From Bacteroidota bacterium (GTDB lineage Bacteria; Bacteroidota; Bacteroidia; Chitinophagales; Chitinophagaceae), in contig JAEZDA010000015.1 of assembly GCA_023433345.1 (NCBI GenBank), positions 1 to 30,907 on the forward strand: DNA of 30,907 nt, written 5' to 3'. How positions within the stretch are numbered: the first letter of the stretch is position 1; the number at the start of each line of letters is the position of its first letter. A model generated the notes under the pieces. It ran no database searches, was not told where the DNA came from, and was given only the letters and a program-made list of their open reading frames with translations. Below are positions 17,641-25,322 of this stretch, in pieces. The translations under genes were made by a program, and so were the position numbers.

Positions 17641-18944
17641 CGTCCGGCGTTTAAGTTTTTAATATGATTGTTTGAAAATACGGTTTGCCCGTTTACAATA
17701 GTTTCCAATACGCGTCCATAAAGTTGGGTTCCAATATACGGCGAACAGGAATGTTTATGAAGAATTTCACTTTGGTGAACGGTATGGGAGAATGCAGGAT
17801 CCCATATGGTAATGTCTGCATCAAAGCCAGGTTTAAGGAAGCCTTTTCGATTATTGATCTGAAGAAATCGGGCCGGCTGTTCAGTAAGTAATGGAATGAA
17901 TTCCTCCAAACTTAGATGGCCTTTCAACGCAGTATAAGAAGAGGTCAGTAAAAACTGCAGACCTGCGATCCCTCCCCATGCCTGGGCAAGATCGCCGGAA
18001 TCGATCTTCTTTAGTTCCGGCGGTGCCGGAGAATGATCAGAGGCTATGAAATCAAGCGTTCCGTTTTTTAATGCTGCGATGAGTTGCAGATTATTTGCTT
18101 TACTTCTTATCGGCGGCGCACATTTATAAACAGTTTTGTTATCAGGAATATCTTCGGCATTAAAGAAAATATAATGCGGGCACGTTTCAGCAGTGATACT
18201 TATTCCAGCTTCTTTCGCAGCAATGATAAAAGGAAGCGAGTTTTTCGATGAAACGTGCACTATATGCACCTTCCCTCCTGTCTCATCGGCGGCTTTAACT
18301 ACCTCCTTCACTGCAGTGGTTTCCCATTCATCGGGGCGGCTATCAAGATACTCAATATAAGTTTTGAATTTCGATGCCGGCGAAGAACTGCCTGTCAACT
18401 CGCAGTGAACAAGTAATGGCAAGTGGTGGCCGCTGATAACCGGCAGGGCTTCCGTCAGCAATTCCAACGAAACGTTAGGGAAATCGTCTATTCCGGAATG
18501 AGTTAAAAAACATTTTATTCCCAGTACGCCGGCTCTGGCAAGGGCATCGATCTGGTCAATATTTCCGGGAACCAATCCGCCATAAAAACCAACGTTTACG
18601 TGCATCTTTCCCTTGGAAGCATCCAGTTTTTCCTGAAATGCTTGCAGTGTTGTGGTAACGGGATTCGAATTTAGCGGCATGTCTATCACCGTTGTAACAC
18701 CGCCAGCTGCGGCCGCTTTTGTGCCCGTATCAAACCCTTCCCATTCTGTTCGGCCGGGCTCATTCAGGTGAACGTGTGCATCAATTGCGCCGGGCATAAT
18801 AATCGCGTCCCCGAAATCTGTAGCATCTTTCACCGGTTTTTCTTCTAAACCCGCAATTGAACCATCTCTAACTATAATACATGCAGGTTGCAATGATCCA
18901 TCCACCCAACACCTCCTGCTAAAAAAAGATCTTTCGCTGTTCAT
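17622..18944 (-). CDS. allB: Allantoinase
   Basis: 440 aa cyclic amidohydrolase that opens allantoin to allantoate in the cytosol. Binuclear metal centre: H57 and H59 in DAHVHLNEPGRTEWEGF, carboxylated lysine K144 in GIKCFLTHSG, H180 in LLVHCE, H230 in VHIVHVSS, and D303 in ASDHSPAPPE. The EPGRTEWEGF and CPHYIFF segments fit allantoinase better than dihydroorotase or hydantoinase. Its ATG overlaps the xdhB stop by 4 bp and its 3' end overlaps alc by 19 bp, placing it firmly inside the purine operon. Nothing unusual in length or motifs. Confidence 0.95.
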   Translation of the reverse strand: MNSERSFFSRRCWVDGSLQPACIIVRDGSIAGLEEKPVKDATDFGDAIIMPGAIDAHVHLNEPGRTEWEGFDTGTKAAAAGGVTTVIDMPLNSNPVTTTLQAFQEKLDASKGKMHVNVGFYGGLVPGNIDQIDALARAGVLGIKCFLTHSGIDDFPNVSLELLTEALPVISGHHLPLLVHCELTGSSSPASKFKTYIEYLDSRPDEWETTAVKEVVKAADETGGKVHIVHVSSKNSLPFIIAAKEAGISITAETCPHYIFFNAEDIPDNKTVYKCAPPIRSKANNLQLIAALKNGTLDFIASDHSPAPPELKKIDSGDLAQAWGGIAGLQFLLTSSYTALKGHLSLEEFIPLLTEQPARFLQINNRKGFLKPGFDADITIWDPAFSHTVHQSEILHKHSCSPYIGTQLYGRVLETIVNGQTVFSNNHIKNLNAGRWLLKK

Positions 18945-21193
18945 CTGTTTGAATAAAGTGAAAGAAGTGTTTTTTCCGGAGTCATCGGCGCGCAGAATCC
19001 GATATCACTGTTAGGGTTAAACGCTTTTATTGCATTGCGGAGAGCAAAGTATGCACCGAGCCCATACATTAAAGGAGGTTCTCCCACCGCCTTGGACCGG
19101 AATATTGCAAGATTATCTTCTACTGTTTCGAGAAACGTAACGTCAATTTCGCGGGGAGCAGAATAGATATCCGGAACCTTGTAAGTGGAAAGGGCATTAC
19201 TTCTCAATTTTCCCTTGTCATCATAAACGATTTCTTCCAATGTCATCCAGCCAATTCCCTGAACTATTCCACCTTCTATTTGTCCGAGATCCACTTTCGG
19301 GTTCATCGATGTTCCAAAATCATGCACAACGCGAACTGCATCGATCTCGTAAGTTCCGCGTATACAATCCACCGTTACCTCGGTAATGGCAGTACCATAT
19401 ACATGATAAGCGAAAGGGTGGCCTTTTTCTTTCGTCGAATCAAAACTTATTGTAGGCGTTGCATAATGCCCATGCTCACTTAGGTTCACCCGGTTCAAAT
19501 ATGCTTTTATCACAAGCTCATTCCAGGTAAGCTCAGTGGGCTTGTTTTTGATAAGGATCTTTTCTGATTGGAGATTTATATCTTTTATGTTACAATTCAA
19601 CAAGGACGAAGCAAATCCTTTCAACCTATCCGCAATTTTAGTACAGGCGATTTCTACTGCTTTACCATTCAGGTCGGCGGTAGCGGAAGCTGCTGATGGA
19701 GAGGTGTTGGCAACGCGTTGGGTGTTCGTACTTCCTATTTTTATTCTGGAAGGATTGATTGAAAAAACATGCGATGCAACCTGCAGCATCTTGGTATTCA
19801 CACCCTGACCCATTTCCACCGCGCCTGTACTTACGTGAACGCTCCCATCCATATAAACATGCACCAAAGCACGCGCCTGGTTCATTAAGATTTTAGTGAA
19901 AGAGATTCCGAAACATACAGGCATTAAAGAAATTCCTTTCTTAAATTTTGCATTGGTAGCATTGAACTGCTTTATTTTGTTTCGCAATGAAACAAGATCA
20001 TATTTTGCAGAAGCTTCGTTCCAGCACCTTTTTGCTTCGCTTACAGCCTTTTGACCGTATGGAAATTCATCGTTCGTCTCCAGAAGGTTTTTCTGCTGGA
20101 TCTCAGCCGCATCTATACCCAGCTTCTCTGCGGCATAAGCGATCGCAGATTCTATCACAAACATTCCCTGCGGCCCTCCAAAACCCCTGAAAGCTGTGTT
20201 GGGCAAAAGATTTGTTCTGCAGGAATAAGCCGTTGCTTTTACATTCGGAATGTAATATGAGTTCGTACAATGGAAAAGTGTACGTTCCATTACAGCGGGA
20301 GAAAGGTCTGCCGAAGCTCCGGCGTTTTGAAAGAAGGTTGCAGAATAGGCAATGATCTTAAGATCTTTATTCAATCCTATTTTGAAATCGGAAGTATATG
20401 GATGACGTTTCCCCGTCATGCGCATATCTTCCATCCTGTCCAATGAATATTTAACAGGTTTCCCCAGCAACCAACATCCCAAAGCACAAAATATTGCCCA
20501 TGGTGTTGCCTGGTCTTCCTTACCTCCAAAGCCGCCGCCGAGGCGCGTTACATCAATTTCCAGGCGATGCATTGGTATATCCAAAACGGCTGCCATGTGT
20601 CTTTGAACTGCCGTAGGGCCCTGGGTAGATGAATAAACTTTTATCGCTTTGTTCTCTAACGGCAACGCATATGCGCCCTGTGTTTCAATATAAAGATGTT
20701 CCTGCCCGTTATTATCAGCGCGGCCTTCAAAAACGTAATCGCACTTTTCAAAAGCTTTGTCGATATCTCCCAGAAGAAAGGTGCGCGGAGGTACGATCAG
20801 GCTTCCGTTCTTTTGCGCCACTCGTGGATCTGTTACTATTTCCCGAGGTTCTGCGTTAAAAATAATTTTCTTCGCCGCCCTTCTTGCTATAGCGGCAGAT
20901 TCAGCGATCACCAATGCAACAGGCATTCCTTCAAAATGCACTTCATCCTCCGCAAGCAAAGGTTCATCAGGCACTATGCCACCTATCTGGTTTGTACCGG
21001 GAATATTTTTAGCGGTAATAATTCTCACCACTCCCGGCATTTTTTCCGCCTCGCTGATGTTCAGCTCTGTTATTTTTCCATGCGCTATCGGAGAACCAAA
21101 CACTGCTGCGTGCAGCGTTCCTGAAATTTCAGGTATGTCGTCAAGGTAAACAGATTCACCGCGAACGTGTGTAAAGGAATCTATATTCTTCAT
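18941..21193 (-). CDS. xdhB: Xanthine dehydrogenase, molybdenum-cofactor subunit
   Basis: 750 aa catalytic subunit of the molybdenum hydroxylase that oxidises hypoxanthine and xanthine to urate. Cofactor motifs: TQGP (190-193), GGGFGGKE (219-226), and NTAFRGFGGPQG (332-343). The catalytic glutamate is E705 in VGEPPLMYG. Two residues that set purine specificity in mammalian xanthine oxidoreductase, the Glu of GGKE and the Arg of AFRGFGG, are both kept (E226, R336), which argues for real xanthine activity and against aldehyde or nicotinate hydroxylases. It follows xdhA by 6 bp, and xdhC for maturation is in the same operon. Split organisation (FeS/FAD chain plus Mo chain) as in many bacteria; subunit names vary. 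Confidence 0.95.
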   Translation of the reverse strand: MKNIDSFTHVRGESVYLDDIPEISGTLHAAVFGSPIAHGKITELNISEAEKMPGVVRIITAKNIPGTNQIGGIVPDEPLLAEDEVHFEGMPVALVIAESAAIARRAAKKIIFNAEPREIVTDPRVAQKNGSLIVPPRTFLLGDIDKAFEKCDYVFEGRADNNGQEHLYIETQGAYALPLENKAIKVYSSTQGPTAVQRHMAAVLDIPMHRLEIDVTRLGGGFGGKEDQATPWAIFCALGCWLLGKPVKYSLDRMEDMRMTGKRHPYTSDFKIGLNKDLKIIAYSATFFQNAGASADLSPAVMERTLFHCTNSYYIPNVKATAYSCRTNLLPNTAFRGFGGPQGMFVIESAIAYAAEKLGIDAAEIQQKNLLETNDEFPYGQKAVSEAKRCWNEASAKYDLVSLRNKIKQFNATNAKFKKGISLMPVCFGISFTKILMNQARALVHVYMDGSVHVSTGAVEMGQGVNTKMLQVASHVFSINPSRIKIGSTNTQRVANTSPSAASATADLNGKAVEIACTKIADRLKGFASSLLNCNIKDINLQSEKILIKNKPTELTWNELVIKAYLNRVNLSEHGHYATPTISFDSTKEKGHPFAYHVYGTAITEVTVDCIRGTYEIDAVRVVHDFGTSMNPKVDLGQIEGGIVQGIGWMTLEEIVYDDKGKLRSNALSTYKVPDIYSAPREIDVTFLETVEDNLAIFRSKAVGEPPLMYGLGAYFALRNAIKAFNPNSDIGFCAPMTPEKTLLSLYSNR

Positions 21194-21199
21194 TCTGGA

Positions 21200-22600
21200 T
21201 TACAATAATTTTTGAAGCGGCAGACCCGGGAAGCAATTAATGAAATGCGCTTTGATCAATTGCGCCAACAAGAGCCGTTTATATTTCTCTGAACCACGGG
21301 CATCACTGATCGGTGAAATTTCTTGCATAGCCATATCGATACAATCCAATACCAACTGTGCTGAGATCTTTTTACCGACCAACATCGCTGATGCATTTTT
21401 TAAGTAAAGAGGGATCGGCGAAACACCGCCGGCTGAAAGCGCAGCAGCAGTTATATCCTGATCGTCCATTAATAAGGTCATTGCAGAATTTACGCTGGCT
21501 ATATCCAAATGCGTTCTCTTACTCACTTTCTCAAAACTAAACACCTGGTTGGCCGCAGGCAGTGGGAAGACAATCTTCTCAATCATTTCACCGGGGCGTT
21601 TGGCGAGAACTTTATAATCGACAAAGAAATCTCGCAAGGCCAATTCGCGACTACTGTCATTTTCCGTTAGCAGAAGTTTTGCATCAAGTGATAAAAAGAA
21701 AACCGAAAGGTCGCCTATCGGGCTTGCGTTGGTGAAATTTCCGGCAACGGTGGCCATATTACGGATCTGGGTAGACGAAATAAGCTTTATGTGCTGTTGA
21801 AGTTTTGGAAAGGCTTCTTTCAATACAGCCGATTCCGCAAGATCCGTGACTGTAGCGGTTCCACCGATCTCTACATTACTGCCGTTTAGAGTGACAGTTT
21901 TCAAATCGGTTCTCCTGTTGGAAAATTCAACACTGGATTCATTGATCACATCGTGTTTCTGAACATAAAGATCAGTACCTCCGCCCACAAAGAAATCGCG
22001 CGCGGCAACAACCTTGCTATTATTGTTTTCCATCCACTGCTTTAGCCTTTGCGGAATATCTTTCAGATAGGCTGGTACAATTTCTTTACGGATAGCAAAA
22101 TCGATCGCCAATTCATCCCGCCTTTCATCCATTAGCTCAGCTATTGAATTCGCAGCCCGTTCAATGGACTTATAACCTGTGCACCGGCAAATGTTTCCAT
22201 TCATCCAATCCACCGCCTTTGAAGATTGCTTTTCGCCGGACAGGCAAAAACCGGTGAGCGATATTACAAAGCCCGGCGTACAGAAACCACATTGCGTTGC
22301 ATTGTTTTCTGAAAATGCTTCCTGTACTGATGTGAGTTCTTTAAGGTTAATGCCTTCAACGGTGAGAATATGTTTGCCCACAGCATTACCAATGGGCATG
22401 AGGCAACTGGTAACGGAGGAATAGACGAAATTCCCGCCTTTTTGTTCACCGATCAAAACCGTGCAGGCTCCGCAATCTCCTTCCCTGCATCCTATCTTTG
22501 TTCCGGTCAGCTTTTTATGATACCTGACAAAATCCAGCACCGTGGTTGCAGGGTTCAGGTCAGTTTCAACGGGCTTATCATTCAAATAAAATCTGATCAA
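21200..22600 (-). CDS. xdhA: Xanthine dehydrogenase, 2Fe-2S and FAD subunit
   Basis: 466 aa from the TTG at 22600, chosen because it gives MIRFYLNDKPVETD, the family N-terminus; the frame runs back to 22732 but that extension overlaps the divergent membrane gene and is not family-like. Plant-ferredoxin-type cluster: C38, C43, C46 (CREGDCGAC) and C66. Second cluster: C104, C107 (CGFC), C138 and C140 (CRC). An FAD domain follows (VGGGTDLYV, ATVAGNFTNASPIGDLSVF) and a CO-dehydrogenase flavoprotein C-terminal domain. It carries electrons from the Mo site to NAD or another acceptor. First gene of the purine operon; start codon only 36 bp from the divergent gene at 22637. Confidence 0.94.
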   Translation of the reverse strand: MIRFYLNDKPVETDLNPATTVLDFVRYHKKLTGTKIGCREGDCGACTVLIGEQKGGNFVYSSVTSCLMPIGNAVGKHILTVEGINLKELTSVQEAFSENNATQCGFCTPGFVISLTGFCLSGEKQSSKAVDWMNGNICRCTGYKSIERAANSIAELMDERRDELAIDFAIRKEIVPAYLKDIPQRLKQWMENNNSKVVAARDFFVGGGTDLYVQKHDVINESSVEFSNRRTDLKTVTLNGSNVEIGGTATVTDLAESAVLKEAFPKLQQHIKLISSTQIRNMATVAGNFTNASPIGDLSVFFLSLDAKLLLTENDSSRELALRDFFVDYKVLAKRPGEMIEKIVFPLPAANQVFSFEKVSKRTHLDIASVNSAMTLLMDDQDITAAALSAGGVSPIPLYLKNASAMLVGKKISAQLVLDCIDMAMQEISPISDARGSEKYKRLLLAQLIKAHFINCFPGLPLQKLL

Positions 22601-22617
22601 ACGAAATTTGGTTTCGC

Positions 22618-22647
22618 TAAAGTTAGGAAAAAAGACATGACAGGTAA
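22618..22647 (-). promoter_or_regulatory. Candidate promoter of the purine operon
   Basis: Minus-strand TTA (22645-22647), 19-nt spacer, TAACTTTA (22618-22625). Each element is one base from the Bacteroidota consensus TTG / TAnnTTTG. It would give a leader of roughly 10 nt before the TTG at 22600 and would overlap the ribosome site and first codons of the divergent gene, so the two directions may interfere. Weak call, made because no better element is found in the 36-bp gap. Confidence 0.3.
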
Positions 22648-23698
22648 CAGTGCTATTGATGAGAAACAGGATTATTTCAGGCTCATCGCTTTCTGGGTGG
22701 TATGCGAGGCTTTCGCGGGCGGAATCATCCATGCCGTAAAGCTTCCTTTCAGCGGAATGATCGTGGGATCGCTGGCAGTTTTCTGCATCATCATGATCGG
22801 CAAAAATTTCCCGGGTAAAGGGAATATTATAAAAGCAACCGTACTGGTCTGCATTTTTAAATTAATGCTAAGTCCGCATAGCCCGCCTACTGCATATATA
22901 GCCGTACTATTCCAGGGGTTGGTTGGAGAATTACTCTTCAGGCTGAAGCTTTCGTTGAGGCTAACTGCAGTTCTGCTGGCTGTTCTGGCGCTCGTTGAGT
23001 CATCAATTCAAAGAATACTGGTTCTATGGATCCTCTACGGGAACCAGTTCTGGGATGCGGTGGGAAAATACCTTGAGAAGTTTTCGGGAAGTGAAAAGGG
23101 TTCATCAATTCCGCAACAAATTGCCATCGGTTACATAAGTATTCATGCTGTATTCGGACTATTGGTTGGCTACTATTTCGCTAAACTCGCATCAGCTGAC
23201 CATCCGGCATTACAGCTTCCAACAACTATGACAAATTCCGATTTCATTCAACCAAGGAGAAAAAAGAAAAAGATTAAATGGATATTTTTTAGCGTATGGC
23301 TTATACTGGCAGCTATCGTAGCTTACGGTTACGCTTACCCGCAAAAAGCATTGATCAGCGGGAAGTCGGCCGTGTGGATAGTTTTCAGGGCTTTCACCAT
23401 ACTCCTTGCCTGGTATTTTATTTTGTCGCCATTGCTGATGAAATGGTTCCGGAAGAAGATGGAAGGTTCTAAAACAAAGATGATGGGAGGATTTATGGCC
23501 ATAGAATCTTTGCTCCCATCAACAAAAGAAATTTTTTACCATTCCTGGCTGCACTCGTCAGACCGCAAAGGAGTTTTTAGAATTCATAAATTCCTGCAAC
23601 TACTCAATGCAAACATGACTACCCGATCATCGGCTCCGTTTATTCAAACAACCACCACCGCTTGCGGGGAACAGCAGGTTTCAGACCAAATTTCTTGA
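22637..23698 (+). CDS. Unrecognised polytopic membrane protein, divergent from xdhA (transporter candidate)
   Basis: 353 aa from the ATG at 22637, which has a good Shine-Dalgarno (AGGA, 22625-22628, 8 nt spacing); the frame is open back to 22370 but overlaps xdhA and reads as its antisense. I do not recognise the family with confidence. Hydrophobic helices lie near residues 14-33, 36-54, 63-97, 105-130, 158-182, 212-232 and 245-270. The first ~185 residues (six helices, with KLMLSPHSPPTAYIAVLFQG) have the size and feel of an ECF-transporter substrate-binding component, but that is only a resemblance. A strongly basic loop (RRKKKKIK, ~204-211) should be cytoplasmic. The position suggests purine or urate transport, or cofactor supply for XDH. 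Its last 59 bp overlap the LOG gene tail to tail. Confidence 0.75.
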   Translation: MTGNSAIDEKQDYFRLIAFWVVCEAFAGGIIHAVKLPFSGMIVGSLAVFCIIMIGKNFPGKGNIIKATVLVCIFKLMLSPHSPPTAYIAVLFQGLVGELLFRLKLSLRLTAVLLAVLALVESSIQRILVLWILYGNQFWDAVGKYLEKFSGSEKGSSIPQQIAIGYISIHAVFGLLVGYYFAKLASADHPALQLPTTMTNSDFIQPRRKKKKIKWIFFSVWLILAAIVAYGYAYPQKALISGKSAVWIVFRAFTILLAWYFILSPLLMKWFRKKMEGSKTKMMGGFMAIESLLPSTKEIFYHSWLHSSDRKGVFRIHKFLQLLNANMTTRSSAPFIQTTTTACGEQQVSDQIS

Positions 23699-24350
23699 TA
23701 GAATTTTCCTGTATAAATTTCACGGCTTCTTCAACAGAATCTGTAAAGAGGCACAAATCAAGGTCTTCCGGAGATATCGTTGCCGCATGGTTCATCAATT
23801 GTAAATGTTCCATCACTTCCTTATGATAGGCCTTATTGAAAATGATTATCGGAAATTCGCTGATCTTCCGGGTTTGCACCAGTGTAAGGGCTTCAAAGAA
23901 TTCATCCAGCGTACCGAAACCGCCGGGCATAACTATAAATGCGTAGGAATATTTTAAAAGAAGTGTTTTGCGAACGAAAAAGTATTTTATGTTCACCCAT
24001 TTATCCAGGTAAGGATTTTCATGCTGTTCCTGCGGCAGAAGGATGTTGCAGCCTACGCTTCTTCCTCCCACTTCCTTTGCACCGCGGTTAGCTGCTTCCA
24101 TAATTCCGGGGCCACCGCCGGTCATAATAGTGAAGCCCAGCTTGGCAATCTCGCCTGCGATCTTTCTTGTATCATCGTAATACGGATGATCTTCTTTAAA
24201 GCGTGCTGACCCAAATATGGTAACGCAGGGGCCGACAAAATGCAATTTTCGGAGACCTCTTATAAAATCGCGAAGAACATGAACTGCAAATTTGAAATCT
24301 CGCCAGCGGCTTTGCGGACCGTCCAAAAATTTTATCTCTCCAACACTCAT
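23640..24350 (-). CDS. LOG-family (TIGR00730) nucleotide 5'-monophosphate phosphoribohydrolase
   Basis: 236 aa Rossmann-like protein. The family signature pair is present: GGGPGIMEAAN (78-88) and PGGFGTLDE (142-150), with R127 and E150 as the expected catalytic and binding residues. LOG-type enzymes cleave N6-modified AMP or ordinary purine mononucleotides to the free base and ribose 5-phosphate. The length suits the larger bacterial LOG group rather than the short plant-like form. Release of purine bases would feed guaD and XDH, but it is not in their operon and the gene is common elsewhere, so the link is tentative. It overlaps the 3' end of the convergent membrane protein by 59 bp. Start ATG at 24350. 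Confidence 0.9.
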   Translation of the reverse strand: MSVGEIKFLDGPQSRWRDFKFAVHVLRDFIRGLRKLHFVGPCVTIFGSARFKEDHPYYDDTRKIAGEIAKLGFTIMTGGGPGIMEAANRGAKEVGGRSVGCNILLPQEQHENPYLDKWVNIKYFFVRKTLLLKYSYAFIVMPGGFGTLDEFFEALTLVQTRKISEFPIIIFNKAYHKEVMEHLQLMNHAATISPEDLDLCLFTDSVEEAVKFIQENSIKKFGLKPAVPRKRWWLFE

Positions 24351-24472
24351 CTATCTGAATTTAATTGATCGCCTATTATTTGAACGCTTAAAGATACTTG
24401 CAAATTGCTTTTTTAGCTTCGGGTGATAAGTTGCGGACTGACCGTCAATATTTCGGGGCTGAAGAAAAAACT

Positions 24473-24494
24473 AAAAAGCCCCGTTTCCGGAGCT
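24473..24494 (-). terminator. Rho-independent terminator of tRNA-Ala
   Basis: On the minus strand AGCTCCG pairs with CGGGGCT (one G-U pair) around a GAAA tetraloop and is followed by a T run. It begins 12 nt after the tRNA 3' end, so it fits the tRNA transcript. Confidence 0.85.
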
Positions 24495-24506
24495 CTTTTT
24501 CTTTTG

Positions 24507-24580
<74 letters not shown>

Positions 24581-24595
24581 TTTTTAACCAGGTGG

Positions 24596-24626
24596 CAAAT
24601 TTATGGGAAATGAAAGTGGTGGCAAA
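24596..24626 (-). promoter_or_regulatory. Consensus Bacteroidota promoter of tRNA-Ala
   Basis: Minus strand TTTG (24623-24626), 19-nt spacer, TAAATTTG (24596-24603): an exact match to TTTG-N19-TAnnTTTG. The -7 element ends 15 nt before the tRNA 5' end. It lies just downstream of the DinB-like gene, so the tRNA need not depend on read-through. Confidence 0.85.
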
Positions 24627-24633
24627 ATGGTTG

Positions 24634-25209
24634 TTAATCCTTTTTTTCGCGTGTCAAAAACTCATCTGTAAAGTGGCCTTTGTGTTTAGGCTGCGAAAAC
24701 TTGTTTTTATTATATGCGTGCGAATCGCCCCTGGGAATGGATAAAGAAGCCCAACCTTTTTCTGCAAGCATCTTGGCGAGAAAAACAATTTGACCAACAT
24801 GATATGAATAATGTGCAAGCTGCCTGTTTATGGCTTCCATAACCGTGTGCCCCTGGTTGCGGATGTAAATAATTTTTTCGAGATCATCAACGGTGAGGGG
24901 ATCGATCGCGTTGAACAAGCAGGCCCAGCCCTGATTCCATTTTAGCAAAAGTTCTTCCCGGGTTTGAATGTCATTTTCAAATTCTGCATCACGATCACGA
25001 AAATCTTTTTCACCGTCGGAAGTAAGGAAATCGGTCCACCTCGAAAGCATATTTCCCCAAAGGTGTTTTACTATTATTGCGATGCTATTGCTATCGTCAT
25101 TGTATTGCCAGAACAATTTTTCATCTTCAATCTGGTCAATGGCTTTTTCGCCGAGCATTTTGTAGTACTCGAATTGCTTTTTTATGCCAAGGAGATAATC
25201 CTTATTCAT
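24634..25209 (-). CDS. DinB-like / DUF1572 family protein
   Basis: 191 aa from the ATG at 25209 (the frame extends a further seven codons upstream, but MNKDYLLGIKKQFEYYKMLGEKA is the family-type N-terminus). DUF1572 proteins belong to the DinB/YfiT four-helix-bundle superfamily with a three-histidine metal site. Here the ligands would be H49 in IVKHLWGN and the two histidines of AHYSYHVGQI. Some superfamily members are thiol-dependent transferases for mycothiol, bacillithiol or glutathione, but most DUF1572 members have no proven reaction, so none is claimed. Single gene, with the tRNA-Ala gene downstream on the same strand. The 113 bp between it and the regulator gene (25210-25322) hold nothing I can identify. 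Confidence 0.88.
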   Translation of the reverse strand: MNKDYLLGIKKQFEYYKMLGEKAIDQIEDEKLFWQYNDDSNSIAIIVKHLWGNMLSRWTDFLTSDGEKDFRDRDAEFENDIQTREELLLKWNQGWACLFNAIDPLTVDDLEKIIYIRNQGHTVMEAINRQLAHYSYHVGQIVFLAKMLAEKGWASLSIPRGDSHAYNKNKFSQPKHKGHFTDEFLTREKKD

Positions 25210-25322
25210 GATTAATATTTTGAAACGCACTAAGTTTTTTATTGTGATGCCGTTTTGAAAAATCCCGGCACCTAAACCGAATTGTTTTTCGTTTGAAGAT
25301 ATAATCTGTCAACAAATCTTAC

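Larger units (their letters stand above)
11964..22600 (-). other. Predicted eight-gene purine-catabolism operon
   Basis: Eight same-strand genes in the order xdhA, xdhB, allB, alc, puuD, uraD-uraH fusion, DUF6986-like, xdhC. Junctions are +6, -4, -19, +5, +9, +12 and -4 bp, too tight for internal terminators or full promoters, and two are ATGA overlaps that suggest translational coupling. The enzymes cover xanthine to ureidoglycolate. Gene order does not follow pathway order. One transcript is inferred, not shown. Confidence 0.88.

Noticed and set aside
20696..21149. Two overlapping plus-strand frames of 130-142 codons
   Set aside because: Antisense to the conserved N-terminal half of xdhB; no family resemblance.
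22370..22636. 89-codon upstream extension of the membrane protein frame
   Set aside because: It lies antisense within xdhA, and the ATG at 22637 has a good Shine-Dalgarno and a sensible N-terminus.
22601..22732. 44-codon upstream extension of xdhA
   Set aside because: It runs over the divergent gene; homologs start at the MIRFYLND-type sequence, which matches the TTG at 22600.
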